Source: Brachycybe producta
Taxonomy: Eukaryota > Arthropoda > Diplopoda > Playtdesmida > Andrognathidae
Reading direction: 5' to 3'
Assembly (NCBI GenBank): GCA_036925085.1
Contig: JAUPFP010000004.1
Location: 5,284,001 to 5,348,000 of the forward strand
DNA length: 64,000 nucleotides
The position numbers and the translations under genes are program-made. Shown piece by piece: positions 1-21,722 of the stretch. Every line of letters begins with the position of its first letter. Position 1 is the stretch's first letter. Under the pieces are notes generated by a model. The model searched no databases and had not been told where the DNA came from. It saw only the letters and a program-made list of their open reading frames with translations.

Positions 1-9032
<9,032 letters not shown>

Positions 9033-9104
9033 ACTTTCATAAGTTAAAAATTGGAATCATTGTTTATATTTGAAGAAGAAAAAAAAAACACTACAACTTA
9101 CATA

Positions 9105-12100
9105 ATGCCTAATGTGACAATTGAATATAATAACATGGCGGGAAACTTTTATCCAAATGACCGCCTTGAAGGAAGGATATTACTTAATGTGGACAGAGAT
9201 ACTACTTTTTTAAGTATTTCATATTATGAATTAACTAAAAAAATAATGTACGTGTTACTGTCAATCTTAGGAATCTGTTAATTTGCAGATTGCCTATTCA
9301 GCCTTTCCCTGCAAAAAAATCAACCAGCAAGTGAATCAGCAAAATTCAATACATTTCAGGTATGCAGATTCACTAGCACGTTGGTTGTTTTGCAGATTGA
9401 ATAGGCAATCTGTAGACTGACTGATTCCGCACATTGACAGTAATATATGCATCACAACTGAAATAGTATATGATGTAAGATAGCACAGTGACAGTATCTT
9501 GACTGATTTCATTTCAAAGTTATTTTGAATGTTGTGTTTTTTGTTGCAAACTTATTATTATTATTACTGTATACATCTTTATTCGATTCTGATATTAATC
9601 AAAACATTATATTCATTTAATCATTTACAAAATTAATGCCTTTTTAATGTAATTTAAGTCTGATTTACCTGGAATTATTTACATTATCAAAAAAAAAAAA
9701 TAATGAATTGTATTTTTTTTTATACACTATAGTCAAAATCTTTTAATATTACTGAATCTAATTTAAATATGCAGTATAATGTTCGTTTGCCAAAAATGGC
9801 AATGTAAGCAGACATTTTTGCCACTTTGTATACAGTCTGTCTCAAAAGCCTAAGTATATAGTGGTGCAACTGAATCATTTACTTCAGAAACTACAAATCT
9901 TAAACATTTTAAAATTTCAAGTTGTTTGTTAGCAACATATCAAAATGAAGTTATAAGAAAAAGTTAAGAAATTAATAATTGTTAAATTATATGAAGGGAG
10001 GTCTAAAATGTATTTTTGTATTTTTTTTCTCTCTGAAGAAATCTATTTTTATTAATAAACATGCTATTTTAAATTTAATATTTTTTTTAAAACCAATATA
10101 TTTACCAATTTACCAATATAATTACCAATATATTTCAGTTTTTTTATAATTACATTTTATATAATGTTAACAACCACCACCTTAAGTTTCAATTGTGTTG
10201 CTTTTATAATATAAATTGAAAATATTCAATTTTAAACAATAGCTGCTACTATAGCAAATGCAAAATGCAAGTTGATGTGAAGAAAAAAATAAGTTGATAA
10301 AAATTCAAGCCACAATCTGGAGGCATACATGTCACTATACTTGTATTCATTTCAGCTAAAAGTTATTATCTTTTAGACAAATATCCACTGGTGTGTGAGA
10401 TATTTGTATACATGTAATAAGTAATTCGTTTTAAAAGTTTGCTCTAAATCATTATTAATTCATTATTTATTTATATTACAAACAAACAAACAAACAGAAA
10501 TCGAAGTGCACATCAAAGGAAAGGCTCTTGTCTATTGGTCTGAAACAACTGGGAGTGGAGATGATGAAAAGACAGACAGAGTTACAGTGCTCATGAAAGA
10601 TATCTTGAAGAAATCGTGACCGTCCATGATGATAATATAGGTAATGTATCCGCATGCTCATTTCAGATGTGGCAGTCGCACTTAATTATCATTCCATGTG
10701 ATCTATCATTTTATGACTGTCATATTATCAATATGAATATACACAAGGCAATGACAGTCATCAAGATAGGATACACACACAGTATATGAAAGTGTATATC
10801 AATCAATATTGTTTTTGTATTTGCAATACTGCAGTATTATTATTACAAGGATGTGGGTTATTTTTGTCATTTGACATTAGTCACATTACTATTAACTATC
10901 TATATATTATGCATTCAGAACCCAGTTTCCACATAAAATAAAAAAAAAAATCATGAAATTGTGACAAGTCATATCCGATGATATCAATGCATATCATCTA
11001 TCATTTTATGGTAATCATCAGGGCTTTGATTTTTTATGCAATATCAAGCAATAAAAAAGCTGGTTAGAAGCTAGATATCTAGTCATTATCAGTTGTCAAC
11101 TAGAGGTATAACCTCCTCTAACCAGTGTTTTTGATAGAAAAAACAAAACAAAACATAATTTTGGTTGATCTAAATGGGATTGTTACTTCACAATTAGCTT
11201 TTAGGGAATAAATTGAGAAACATTTGCTTGATATTGCATTAAATTCCAAGCCCTAATTATCATATTATGCTGCACATTATGCTGTATATTAGATATGATA
11301 CAAATATGACAACATTTGCCATGTAAAAGTATTTTGTAATGTGCTTTTTGTAACCTGTTACAATGTTATGAGCTAGATATGACAATTTACTGTCAATGTC
11401 TGTAATGACCAGCCAGTTTACAACTTCAAAAGGTCGCGTGCCTTCAAGGACTAAGTACATAATGCAGTATATTTGTTTGTGATTGTGTCTGTATTATTAG
11501 ACTCCTGGATTTACTACAATACCAATGTCCCAGTGACTATATCCACTATCCAACAAAGGTTGGCATTAAAATTTATAATTTTCTAAGATAAAACTCCTGA
11601 AATGTTAGTTTAAAATTGGAAATTTACGTGATATTTCATCATCCTATCGTTTGCAAAAATATCTCTAAACAATTATCCTTTTTGTTCATTTAAAATTTTC
11701 AGATAATAAGATGGTTTTTCATCCTGGAGAATATAATTTTCCATTCTCGTGTCAGTTGCCGCAACATTTACCATGCACATTCAAATCCTATTCCGGTCGT
11801 GTTGAATACAAATGTGAAGTCGTCATAAAAGGCAATTATGGTCGGCCTACCAAATACAAACGTCCTTTCACTATTTTACCAACAATGAATATACAGTCAG
11901 TTCCAAAAGCAAACGTAACCTTTTCTGTTGCTTGAAATAATTATTTAAATTGAGTTACAGTATTTCATTGAGAACCTTTTTCGTCACTTTTAGGAGATGG
12001 TGAGTGGAACTGAAAGTAAGCCTTTATATTTATGTTGCTGTTGCTTTCCTATGGGAAATCTAACAGTAAATGCATCACTTGATAAAGGAGCATACATTCC

Positions 12101-14845
12101 GGGACAAATTATTACGTGCAATGTCGAATTAACTAATTCGTCTACTGCTTATCTGCAAGTTTTTGAAGTTGGTTTAAAAAAGGTAATAATATAATTTTGT
12201 AATTCAATTCAAAGTCTTGTTAGCATTGTACTTAAGACTAGTAAACACTTTTTTAACACTGTTTTGAAACATTTCAAATCATTTTAAAGCACCTATTGCA
12301 CAAGCAACTTTTCATTAAACATGCAATAAAACTTGTAATGAGACATGCAATTCAAGGAAGTTTGTAGTGTGATTTGACATTCAACTTAATGAAACTTGTG
12401 TGAGATCCAGTCTCGTGGACACTTGTTCAACTTCTGAGAGTGAACTAGAAATGACGTAAGAGGTTTTAATTTGCAAATCAATTTTTTTAATTCCATTTTT
12501 TTATTTTCACTTAACTGATTATCAGAGGGCGGAATAAAATGTTTTTATTATTGGAAAATATGTACATATATATGTACTCAAAATGGGCAAAATATGTATT
12601 AAAATATTTTTAAATTCCTAAATATTTTTTAATAAGCAAATAGTCTGTTTAATACTTTTAATTCATTTATTTTAATTTTCTTAGAAAGTAAAAATGTTTT
12701 ATCATCAGAATTATCATAAAATGTAGATGTTAGATAATTGATAGTGAGAGACCACTTTACTACAATAGGGACTTAGCGAAATTTTGTACGAAATTAAGTT
12801 TCACGAAATTTATATATTTAAATTAAGTGATTTCGTTTTCGTTTCAATTTCGTTATTGTAGTTAGCGAAGCAACCCAAAAACGTAAACGAAATCATTCAC
12901 CTTTTACGGCGATTTGTGTGGTAATTTTTGCCTAATTAATCGCCACTAAGAGTAGATTTTTTTAATTTTTATTGTTCTTTGCACGTAATATTCTTGCTTT
13001 AATCGGAAATCTTTCATGTAGGGTTGGTTATTCTTTTTAAAATCCAACTACGAAATAATTTTATAATTTCGTAAAGAAATGCCTCATTTCGTACGAAATC
13101 TTTGTGTTGTAACGAAATCAGCCCGAAATGACGTCAAAATAATGGATTTCGTAAATAAATTTATTTCGTAAGAAATTTTGCTAAGTCCCTTAATACTTCA
13201 CAAGTTACTGTAAAAGACAAATTTTCTTTCAAATAGTAAATGGTTTTGTTAATTTTCAACTGGAAAACAGACATAAAATAACTTAACTTTCTTTGTCTTC
13301 TTTGTTTCTAACATGTGGTCTCTACTAGCCTTATATAAAGTAACTAATGATTCACGAAATAACATTTAGATACTTGAAAAATTATAATTTTGTTAGTTTC
13401 TTTCCAATTCAGTGATTACTAATGATTGTGATTGGTATAAATATTTGAAATTTGAAAAAAAATATTTATATGTTTAAATTTCAATAAATATTTACAAAAA
13501 TATGTGTATTTAAATATTTTCCAAAATATGTAAAATATGTATTTATAAATGTAGTTTATTCAATTCCTAACATTCTGAAATGGATGGATATTAAATTTGG
13601 GCATAATAGCTGAATGTATTTGGAATGTTTATTTATAGAATTCCGCCCTCTGCTGATTATTAAAAAGTTCAAGCAACAAGTTTTATCGCATGAAAAGTTG
13701 CTTGTGCATGGGATGTGATTGTGGGACTGTGATAGGGGCTTAAATTAATAAAACTTATTAAGATGGGGAAACATCTTTACGAAATGTTGAGTTGTTTTTC
13801 AGAACGCTTTTTTGTTTTTGAAGCTACTTGGAAATAAGTTTCAAGATTATAAGAGTAAACGAAAGTGCCTACGGGTATTTTAATTAATGATAACATTTAA
13901 GCGCCATCACATACAAACTACTTTTTAGTGGTCGAGTTGACTTCAAAATGAAGTCGGCATATGGCTCGTTTCCATAGCAATACCATGTCAACCACAGCCC
14001 AGCTACCTACGACAACATTTTGCAGCCGAACTCGACCACTAAAAAGTGGTTTGTGTACCATTACTCTAAAACTGCCCGTTGTATGTTACCAAGTTACAAT
14101 AAGTTTGTAAAAACATTTTTTTCCTTTTCAAAGTAAAATACGAGCGTAAAAAGCGATTTTTAAATTATATTTCAGTTTTATGTAAACCTCGTATTTTTGT
14201 TTGAAAATTTGGTACGAAAAGTGTTTTTTTTTTTCTGATTTCGGCCACAGGCTTTTCGTGGCTGCTTGCAGAGTAATTTATCAAATTCAAGAAGTAAATA
14301 CAAATCGGTAACAAGAAAGTTCTGAGTTTTCTTTTAATTAACTCAAAATTTTGTTCAATGTAGCAAGTCATATGCAAAGCGAATAGGAGTATTAAGTTGG
14401 ATGAAAATGAAGTTGTGGTTGAAGCTAAATACCCAGATGTCCCCTCACCTCATGACTCTTGTGTTTGGAACAACATTAAGTTGATGGTTCCACCTCTTTT
14501 ACCAACAAATCTTGGAGGACATTGTCACATTATTGAAGTGTCTTATAATATCCAGGTAAGTATAACCCACATTTTTTTTATTTTTTTTTAAATAATAATA
14601 ATAATAATTTTCAGATCCACATAAGGCCAGATACGTGTTCATGTTGCACTAGATGCAGTGGATTATATCTATTGTTGCCAGTTGTGATTGCATGCCAAGA
14701 ACCAAATTTAGATAACCTCTTGACAAGTTCATCTTCTAAGTATAATTTACCAGTTTTACATTCAGATATCATAATGACTCAACCTTACAATAAAATTGAC
14801 AAAAAACTAACCTCACAAGAGGGAATTGGTTGGAATATGTTGTAA
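9105..14845 (+). CDS. Arrestin-domain-containing protein (ARRDC/alpha-arrestin), six exons
   Basis: Exons: 9105-9213, 10498-10640, 11703-11914, 11994-12182, 14364-14555 and 14625-10 bp earlier, i.e. 14615-14845, all with GT-AG borders. The product would be about 358 residues. The N-terminal arrestin fold is read from NDRLEGRILLNVDRD and IEVHIKGKALVYWSE in exons 1-2 and FHPGEYNFPFSCQLP in exon 3. Exon 4 has the family CCCC cluster (YLCCCCFPMG) followed by the second arrestin fold, DKGAYIPGQII. Alpha-arrestins are cytoplasmic adaptors that link membrane proteins to ubiquitin ligases for endocytosis. The C-terminal tail here shows no PPxY motif, so the usual Nedd4-type docking is not evident. 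Exon 2 has a frame conflict: IEVHIKGKALVYWSE and YSAHERYLEE lie in frames that differ by one base, with the break near 10577-10585. This is either an assembly/consensus error or a damaged allele. The first in-frame ATG was taken as the start. Confidence 0.9.
9250..9445. repeat. Imperfect palindrome in ARRDC intron 1
   Basis: The arms pair around about 9350: GCAGATTGCCTATTCA on the left matches the reverse of TGAATAGGCAATCTGTA on the right. The outer ends TTACTGTCAAT and ATTGACAGTAA also pair. It is probably a small foldback transposon. Confidence 0.7.
12523..13652. mobile_element. Non-autonomous hAT element with 8-bp target duplication
   Basis: The termini are CAGAGGGCGGAAT and its inverse ATTCCGCCCTCTG. 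They are flanked by the direct repeat CTGATTAT at 12515-12522 and 13653-13660. An 8-bp duplication and CAGAG ends fit the hAT superfamily. There is no transposase frame. It sits inside the outer foldback and is itself invaded at 12768-13190. Confidence 0.85.
12768..13190. mobile_element. Innermost MITE, termini GGGACTTAGC
   Basis: The inverted ends GGGACTTAGCGAAATTTT and AAATTTTGCTAAGTCCC enclose a body rich in TTTCGTAAGAAA-like palindromic words. The flanking duplication is unclear (ATA versus TTA), so the superfamily is not assigned. Confidence 0.75.
13905..14065. repeat. Short hairpin MITE in ARRDC intron 4
   Basis: CAAACTACTTTTTAGTGGTCGAG near 13915 (first part of the arm) is mirrored by CTCGACCACTAAAAAGTGG near 14033, giving a stem of about 30 bp over a 160-bp element. 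Confidence 0.75.
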
Positions 14846-14899
14846 AAAGGTAAAAATGGAAATGTAATATTCAAGATATAATATATTTTTTATATATAA

Positions 14900-14905
14900 A
14901 ATAAA
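14900..14905 (+). terminator. Polyadenylation signal of the ARRDC gene
   Basis: AATAAA 55 bp after the stop codon. Confidence 0.75.
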
Positions 14906-17900
14906 GATTATTTTTTCATTGGATCTTAATGTGACGTTCCACTCAGCTAGCCCTTGCTACACAGAAGGTACAATACACGAACAGTGTACGTGCACAACTT
15001 GGTTCTTTTTTTTTGTTCTCCACCAATTCACCATATGTGGTTTTGGTCGCTGCATGCTGCTTAAAAGTAACAATGTGTACCACTCCATGTGTGCAATATG
15101 GTTATCATTTTTTTTTGCATGCTTATCGCTTATGCTTGTCACGTGCATTTGTCGTGCAAGGTTAATTACCATTCATGTTTTTTTATTCATCATTCTATTA
15201 ACACGTCATTTCAAATGACTTTCAAGCTAGAAAAATATATTTGAACGCTGGATACTATGCACTTTTAGTTACAGCTTTAAGGAAAAATTTAAAGCTTTAT
15301 AGAAACAACAAAAGTAAAAATGAAATGAATCATCTTAAAACTAGAATTAAATTATTTAATTATTACTGATGAGTTTTTTAAAAAATAAAAAATAATGGTC
15401 ACAATAATGAAAACACCAGAAATGACATTTAAGGTCAGTCGCTGCTCGCAACGGCTGCTTGGGAGCATTCATTATTGCTGGTCAGCGACTAGAAACGAGT
15501 TTAAAGCAGCGAATGCTGGGATCGTTTCAGGTAGTAAGTTTAAACTTATAAAACAACCTGCGCCTAAGCACATCAGTGACATCACAAAAGAAAACCTTCA
15601 CCTACGCCATATGCCAAAAAAAAAAAAAAAATTAAGCAACATGCTGAACAATAATTGCTCGCTGTTTGAATGTGACTCAACATGAGTTCACACCCCTACA
15701 AGAGCTTAAGCACAAATTCAAGAAAGTTTCTTGCCACGTCAATCTTCAAATAGAGCTTTTGTAAGTTGAACATTTTTAAAAAAAAATGTATAATTCGAAA
15801 TTCAAGTGCCAACGTTTTTTCTTGAATTTAAGCCCAAAATTGGATTTCAGCATGTTATACTTATAACATTTCTTCCATATTTTCATCAGTATTATCACGA
15901 TCAGATCGAAACGCATCCAGCAAAATGTAAGTTAAAAAGTAAGTTACTACCTACTTTATTTCTAAAAAAAAAGATAATTTCATACAGAAATACTGTATAT
16001 TTCAACAGAAAAGAATTACTTAAATGTTTTTTTTAAACTGTGCAGAAACTCTTCATGTTTTACTTCTAATATTAATAAGCTTCAAGCCAAAAAGCCACTC
16101 TAAATTTTTCCCGACATTTTCTTATCACAGCCAAACATAATCGGGAAGAGCTGAAATTTCATGTAGAAATAGTCACATCCATTATTTACACGCACATTTT
16201 TTTCTACGTTCACCATATCACCATCTTTTTCTACAAATTTCTGCTACTACGTAACAAGAACCCACATTTCCTGTTGACAAAAGTCCTCTAGTGTCTTTTT
16301 TAGCCACAACATCACCTCTTTGATAACCTGTTCAGTGAACTAAACAGATGAAAGTCTGGTAAAATCATGGATAAAAGTTATGAGATGATGAAGTTACCGC
16401 GGAGTTGGAGACGTGGCTCCCAGAGACACCAGAGGACTTTTGCCAATGATTAATGCGGTCCTTGGGTCTTGTAACAAGGTGGCAGAAAACAGTAGAAAAG
16501 ATGGACACAACATCAACAAAATAGTACTGGTGGTGACTACTACACTCAATTTCAGAACTTTACAATCATTTTTCGTCAAGAAAAAAATATACGGGGCTAG
16601 ACTATCTGAGTGAACCTTGTATATCACAGAGTTTCTATAAAGTCCGTGTCTATTTTTTGCCAAATTAGTGGAAAACAAGTGGAATTCAATTATAAAACGA
16701 TAGATAGTTAACAGTTTATTGAATAATTAAGATTAAGGTATCAAAATAAATTCAAACGTAATCTCTAAATTGTGTGAACTGCTTACCCGGACAGGTCGAG
16801 TGACTCGAGTCTGCAACCTGTTGCACGAAGATACATGCGTTGGTTACTCTGTGAGGACTTCTCACACTGCACCCATTGTATGCTCCGAAAAACTTGCGCG
16901 TCTTGATAAAAAAAAGAAAAGGTTGAAGCAGTATGAGAAGTCATCACGGAGGAGCCAGGCACGTCTGTTCGTGCCACGTCATGCAGACTCGATCTGCACA
17001 GGGCAACAGGGACCGCGCAAATGTCTCCGTCAAGAGTCTCATACATCCTATGTTTGGACAACAAACTTTTGATATTACATTTGAATTTTTGCTACGAGCC
17101 TATACAATGGACAGTGGGCAATCCAGTGTTGTCGTGCTGCATGACGCCATAGACACAGTGTTAAGTGAAAATTGATGTGTCCAAAATCATTTATAGTACT
17201 GATTTTTTAGCGATAATATTGAAGTTGCAACATCTTCTTGAATATTGTGGCCAGGTAATTAACATATTTTGGTGATTCCAATTTCCAAAGTAGTTTTCAA
17301 TTTTATGCAATTTTAAGTTATACTAATTTGCCTCCATAGTATGTTTCTCGGGTAACACAAAATATAATGACGTTTCTAATTACCGTTTGGTCTCATGTCG
17401 CGTAAAACTCTGGAGTGCCTAGTCTCTGAAACCTTACCTTTAATTAATTGTTTTTTTTTTTCAAAAAAAGGCCAAAAGTCAAAAAATATTTAAATTATCT
17501 GAATGCTCTAAAAATGCCTCAGGAGTGCTCAACCGGTCACAGAAGTCCCAAAAAGCTTGGAAAAGCATAAGGATTCAAGAATTTTTAAAATTCGAAAAAA
17601 TGGGTTAAAACCCAAAGCTTTGAAAGCTCTAAAAATGCCTCAGGAGCACTCATCTGCCCCAGTAGTCCATCTTTTTCTTGTCGAGTTTGCACAATGGCGC
17701 CTTATGCCCACGCAGCAGCGCTGATCATATGGTATATGGCCCACGGATATATTTAAAATTTGCTATCCGGCCCACACTCTTAATGAAGTTGCACATGCCT
17801 GGTTTAAACTTTTTTTTTCATTCGATACGAATGAAATATCTAAATATTACCCTTTCGTTCAATAATGTTAAATTGCCTGTCTGGTGATATTTGTGATTAC

Positions 17901-18322
17901 GAATATGCATATATTGCGAGAGTAGGCCTACAATGGCAGTGGTACAGAGGGCAGACGCCGTCCTCAAGTTTTTCCCGGTAACATTTTACTAGTCCAGTCC
18001 TGGCCTGCTAACAGCATTCCATTGTTATCAATGGTGATCAGTGTGAAGCTTACCACTGTCTGGTGACACACAGTGTCTCATGCCTATAGGGTCTAAATGT
18101 CGAACCCCCTCCCATCGTTTTATAATTGAATTCCACACATTTTCCCGTTATTTGACAAAAAATAGATAAGGACTTTATGGACACCTGGGCCCCCCCCCCG
18201 TATCGCTAATTAATTTGTACTTCTAAAACTATTAATAAAAATAGTTTGTTCGAAATAACTGTTCTTCGTTTTATTTGTATTCCAATGCAGCATCAGGAAT
18301 AATACATGGGCTACGTATAATC
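14906..18322. other. Repeat-rich intergenic DNA
   Basis: No recognisable gene. Overlapping frames at 14919-15218, 16394-16678 and 16770-17175 match nothing I know. Two related sequences in opposite orientation (16635-16703 and 18108-18185) look like the ends of one element. A two-copy repeat of about 130 bp (CTCTAAAAATGCCTCAGGAG near 17506 and 17625) lies between them. Confidence 0.5.
16635..18185. mobile_element. Possible DNA transposon defined by about 70-bp inverted ends
   Basis: 16635-16703 reads ATAAAGTCCGTGTCTATTTT ... AATTCAATTATAAAACGAT, and 18108-18185 gives the same order on the minus strand. The interior has no readable transposase. The two arms could instead be two independent copies in opposite orientation. 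Confidence 0.45.
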
Positions 18323-19464
18323 ATGTTGTGTAGTAACATTGTGAGCGGTCTACTAATTATACTGCTAACAGTCTTTCACAAAAACAATAACACCAGAGGT
18401 AAAAAAAAATATGTAATAAGTGTACGCGTTTTTGCATTTTTTTCCAATTTTAATTAACCTAAATCCCAATTTGATTCAAACTGCATCAACTGTTACACAG
18501 TTGATTTTATATTAATATACTAGGGATAGGACATTCGAATCCTCCAATCCCGCAAATCTTGAAACTCAAATCTTCGCACATTTTTTGTCTTTCGAATCTT
18601 TCGAATCCTAACCTAAAAAAAACTGTTAAAAACTTTGGTAAAATTAGTTTGAACTCCATTGACTTCCAATAGAAGCGTTCACTAACAAAAAACGGCGATT
18701 GTTGCAATTTCGGTGGTACCCGGATCATCAATATTATCACCTTGTGGCGACCCTGAGTGCCACACTTATTTTTTTTATTATTAATAATTTAATATTTAAT
18801 ATTATTTCATTTGTTTGTATCTTCTTAATAAATATTATAGGATTCTTATATGAAAGATTCGAGAGATTCGAGAACCCTTTAACATTCGGATTCGAGTCGA
18901 GAAATTTTAGGACTCGTCCCACCTCTAATTATTACTAATACTAGCAATAATACATATTAAATATATTAATAATTTATTATACATTGCAGCATTTGAGCTC
19001 AAATATGGATGGAATTGGGTGACTTGTAAAGAAAAACTATTTGAACCAACCGACGAATGCAAACATTTTTGTTACTTAACACATAAGTGGCCTCATGGAA
19101 AAATGGACTCGAATAATAAATGCCGCTGTTACAGTGAAGAGGGTTACTTTTTTTACAAAGATTCCGGTAAATTTTTCATATACATTTGAAAGCTCAGTTT
19201 GCTTAACTTGCACTAATCATTTCTAATTTGATTCACGTATCCTTTGAAGATATGGATGAACCAGATAACAATAATCCACCATGTGGCGAGGGAACATTTA
19301 AAAGATGTGGCAATAAATGCAAAACTATACCGGGACCACGACCAGATGAACCCGAATTTAAATGGGATGGAGGACACTGTGTCTCAAAAAACGTTTGTCA
19401 TTGTTACAAACAGATTACTTTCGATGATTCATATGCCTTTATGAAAACATGCCATGTATTGTAG
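18323..19464 (+). CDS. Secreted two-domain cysteine-rich peptide, gene C
   Basis: Exons 18323-18398, 18990-19166 and 19250-19464 give 155 residues; both introns are phase 1, as in every other gene of the array. Exon 1 encodes a short hydrophobic signal-like segment (about residues 5-18, VSGLLIILLTVF). Exon 2 holds five Cys at 38, 49, 53, 70 and 72. Exon 3 holds seven, at 96, 104, 108, 128, 134, 136 and 152. The CxxxC and CxC spacings resemble the cysteine-stabilised alpha-beta fold. This copy is the most diverged of the whole genes: it is less basic, has YGWNW before the first Cys, and domain 2 starts with an acidic Asp/Asn/Pro stretch. AATAAA overlaps the end of the gene. Function is unknown; a defensin-like role is inference. 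Exon 1 is the least certain part. Confidence 0.75.
18521..18927. mobile_element. TAGGGATGGGAC-type element in gene C intron 1
   Basis: It runs from TAGGGATAGGACATTCGAATC to GACTCGTCCCACCTCTA. The ends are short inverted repeats, and GATTCGA words recur throughout. Two more copies lie nested at 21050-21722. The inner one there has an 8-bp duplication, which points to hAT. Confidence 0.7.
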
Positions 19465-19465
19465 T

Positions 19466-19471
19466 AATAAA
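19466..19471 (+). terminator. Polyadenylation signal of gene C
   Basis: AATAAA directly after the stop codon. Confidence 0.7.
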
Positions 19472-20056
19472 GAAACAATACAATTTCTATCCTCAATAGT
19501 AATTATTGTATTTTTTAAAATCGCAGTTAAAGCAGTTGACAAAAATTGTGGTATTTTTCAATTAATTTCACGACTGACTGCTATAAAAAGTCTAGTTGTT
19601 CCTTCAGAAGCATAGCATATTCTAACTGGCCGTATTGACACACATATTTTTAAATTTCCTTAAAAGAAATTGCAGTATTTTATGTAGTTTACCTTAATAA
19701 AATGTTACAAAATTGAAACAAAGTTTTAACAAATAAGAGGATTTGATTGCAAAGCCCATCCAGAGAGTGGAATCGCGGTCTCTCCTAGGGAATTCCACCT
19801 CTAAGCCTTGGAGGATGAAAGGATTACATCGCTGTATGAGATGCAGTTGTACCTTTAGTATAGGTTACTGAAACTTTTGAAATACTTTACCAATGTATTT
19901 CATAATCTGATGTTGCCAATTATTGGACATTAATTAAAAATATTGCAGAAAGCATCAGTACTTTACAATTTACTCGCAACTCAAACTTGTCTCTTAAGAA
20001 ATGCAGGTTATGCTGCATATTTACGTTCAAATGTAATTCTTACTTGTTTATTGCAG
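19472..20056. other. Spacer between genes C and D
   Basis: AT-rich. A short imperfect palindrome (GTGGAAT ... ATTCCAC) lies near 19767-19800. I do not see a signal-peptide exon for locus D here. Confidence 0.5.
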
Positions 20057-20559
20057 CTGACCTAAAGTACGGTTGGAATTGTTTGACTTGTAAAGAGGCC
20101 ATGCAAGAAACAGATGCACGATGTCTTGCAGACTGTCAACAAACAGGAGACTGGCCTAATGGACAAACTGACTCCAAAGGTAATTGCCGATGCTACAGCA
20201 CACACAGATACTTTTACTACATTTACAATGGTATGTCGCATTTTACATACTTATAATGTTGTGTTAGAATTTGTATTGACTGGAAGCATAAATAAATAAA
20301 TAATTGAAGTGATATAAAACGTATTGAATTCAATCAGATAAAGCTCCACCTGACAACAGTGATCCACCGTGTGGTATGAAAACACTACGACGATGTAGCA
20401 ATAAATGCTAGACTTTACCTGGACCTCAACCACATAATCCAGATGTGAAATGGCAAGGAGGACATTGTTTTTTTTAAAAAAAAAGTTTGCCATTGTTACA
20501 GACCGCTAGCTGATTTCGATGACTCGTATGTCTTTACAAAAGCTTGCCGTGTCTTTTAG
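20057..20559 (+). pseudogene. Broken sister of gene C (locus D)
   Basis: Exon 2 (20057-20230) and an exon 3 region (20338-20559) align with gene C: YGWN before the first Cys, then CxxxC and GNCRCY in domain 1, and DNSDPPCG and GGHC in domain 2. I find no signal-peptide exon, and the copy carries about two further breaks. It is treated as a fossil of the peptide family. It shows that the C type was once duplicated in tandem next to the A/B array. Confidence 0.85.
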
Positions 20560-21049
20560 AAAAAAAAAACACTTTTTGTAAGTAATTTGCCAAAAGTAAT
20601 GAATTACTGCAATTAAATTACTTTTTCTTTCAGTAATTAACATAACATAAGTTTCTTAAACCATGTATTTTTTACTTCTTATTAATTATTTTTTGTTAAA
20701 AATCAAATTACTTTGCAATTACTTTCTAATTAGTATTCAATTACGTTTATTTTGTAAATTGTCTGATTAGTCAATGATTATCTGATCATTCCAAAATGAC
20801 TTACCATTACCAGACAAGTGTTTAACAAATGAAAACATTTATACTTGATTGAGTGTGGTCGCCTTCCGTTTAGTAATAATTTTTGTTGTGATTGAAGTTT
20901 TTGAAGTTTTTCTAAAGTACTTTTATTCACGTTTGCATTTTATATGAAGAATTTTTGCACCTAAAATTTGTAATCGCAGGCTCCAGAGTGGCGTGGTTTT
21001 AAATAAACCTTTGGTTTTCACCAAAGACAAGCAATTTTTTTGTAAATTG

Positions 21050-21722
21050 TACTGAATCCTAAACGGTTCTCGAATCCCTCGAATCTCTCGAATCTTCCAT
21101 ATAAGAATCCTATAAGAAGATACAAATAAATGAAATAATATTAAATATTAAATTATTAATATTAAACAAACCAGTGTGGCACTCAGGGTCGCCACAAGGT
21201 GATATCCGTGATCCGGGTACCATCGAAATTGCAACAATCGCAGTTTTTTTTGTTATTGAACGCTTCTATTGGACGTCAATGGAGTTAAAACTAGGGATGG
21301 GACATTCGAATCCTCGAATCCCGCGAATCTTGAAAAATAAACGATATTCGAAAACTCGAATCTTCGCGCTTTTTTCGTCTTTTAAATCTTTCGAATCCTA
21401 ACCTAAAAAGCAGTTAAAACTTTTGTTAAATTAGTTTTATTTGTATGTTCTTAATGAATAATATAGGACTCTTAATGAATGATATAGAATTCTTATATGA
21501 AGGATTCGAGAGATTAGAGAACCTTTTAGGATTCGGCTTCGAGAAAATTTAGGATTCGTCCCACCTCTATTTAAAACTAATTTTACCAAAGTTTTTAACA
21601 GTTTTTTTTTTTTTGAAAGTTAGGATTCGAAAGAGGAAAAAAACGTGAAGATTCGAGTTTTCGAATCTTGAATATTTTTCAAGATTTGCGTGATTCGAGG
21701 ATTCGAATGTCCCATCCCCTAC
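21050..21722. mobile_element. hAT-like element (reverse orientation) carrying a nested copy of the same family
   Basis: The outer copy is the reverse of the one in gene C intron 1, with its left end worn. It is interrupted by a second copy at 21292-21569. Confidence 0.7.
21292..21569. mobile_element. Inner TAGGGATGGGAC element
   Basis: It begins TAGGGATGGGACATTCGAAT and ends GTCCCACCTCTA. The flanks are GTTAAAAC (21284-21291) and TTTAAAAC (21570-21577), an 8-bp target duplication with one mismatch, as expected for hAT. Confidence 0.75.

Larger units (their letters stand above)
12285..13744. mobile_element. Outer foldback element in ARRDC intron 4, split by a nested hAT
   Basis: The left arm (about 12285-12340, with GCACAAGCAACTTTTCAT) is the reverse complement of the right arm (about 13670-13744, with GAAAAGTTGCTTGTGC). 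All DNA between them is taken up by the later insertion at 12523-13652. Confidence 0.65.

Noticed and set aside
14919-15218. 99- and 71-codon overlapping frames just after the ARRDC gene
   Set aside because: Both strands open through the same stretch, low-complexity T/A runs, after the poly(A) signal; no homology recognised.
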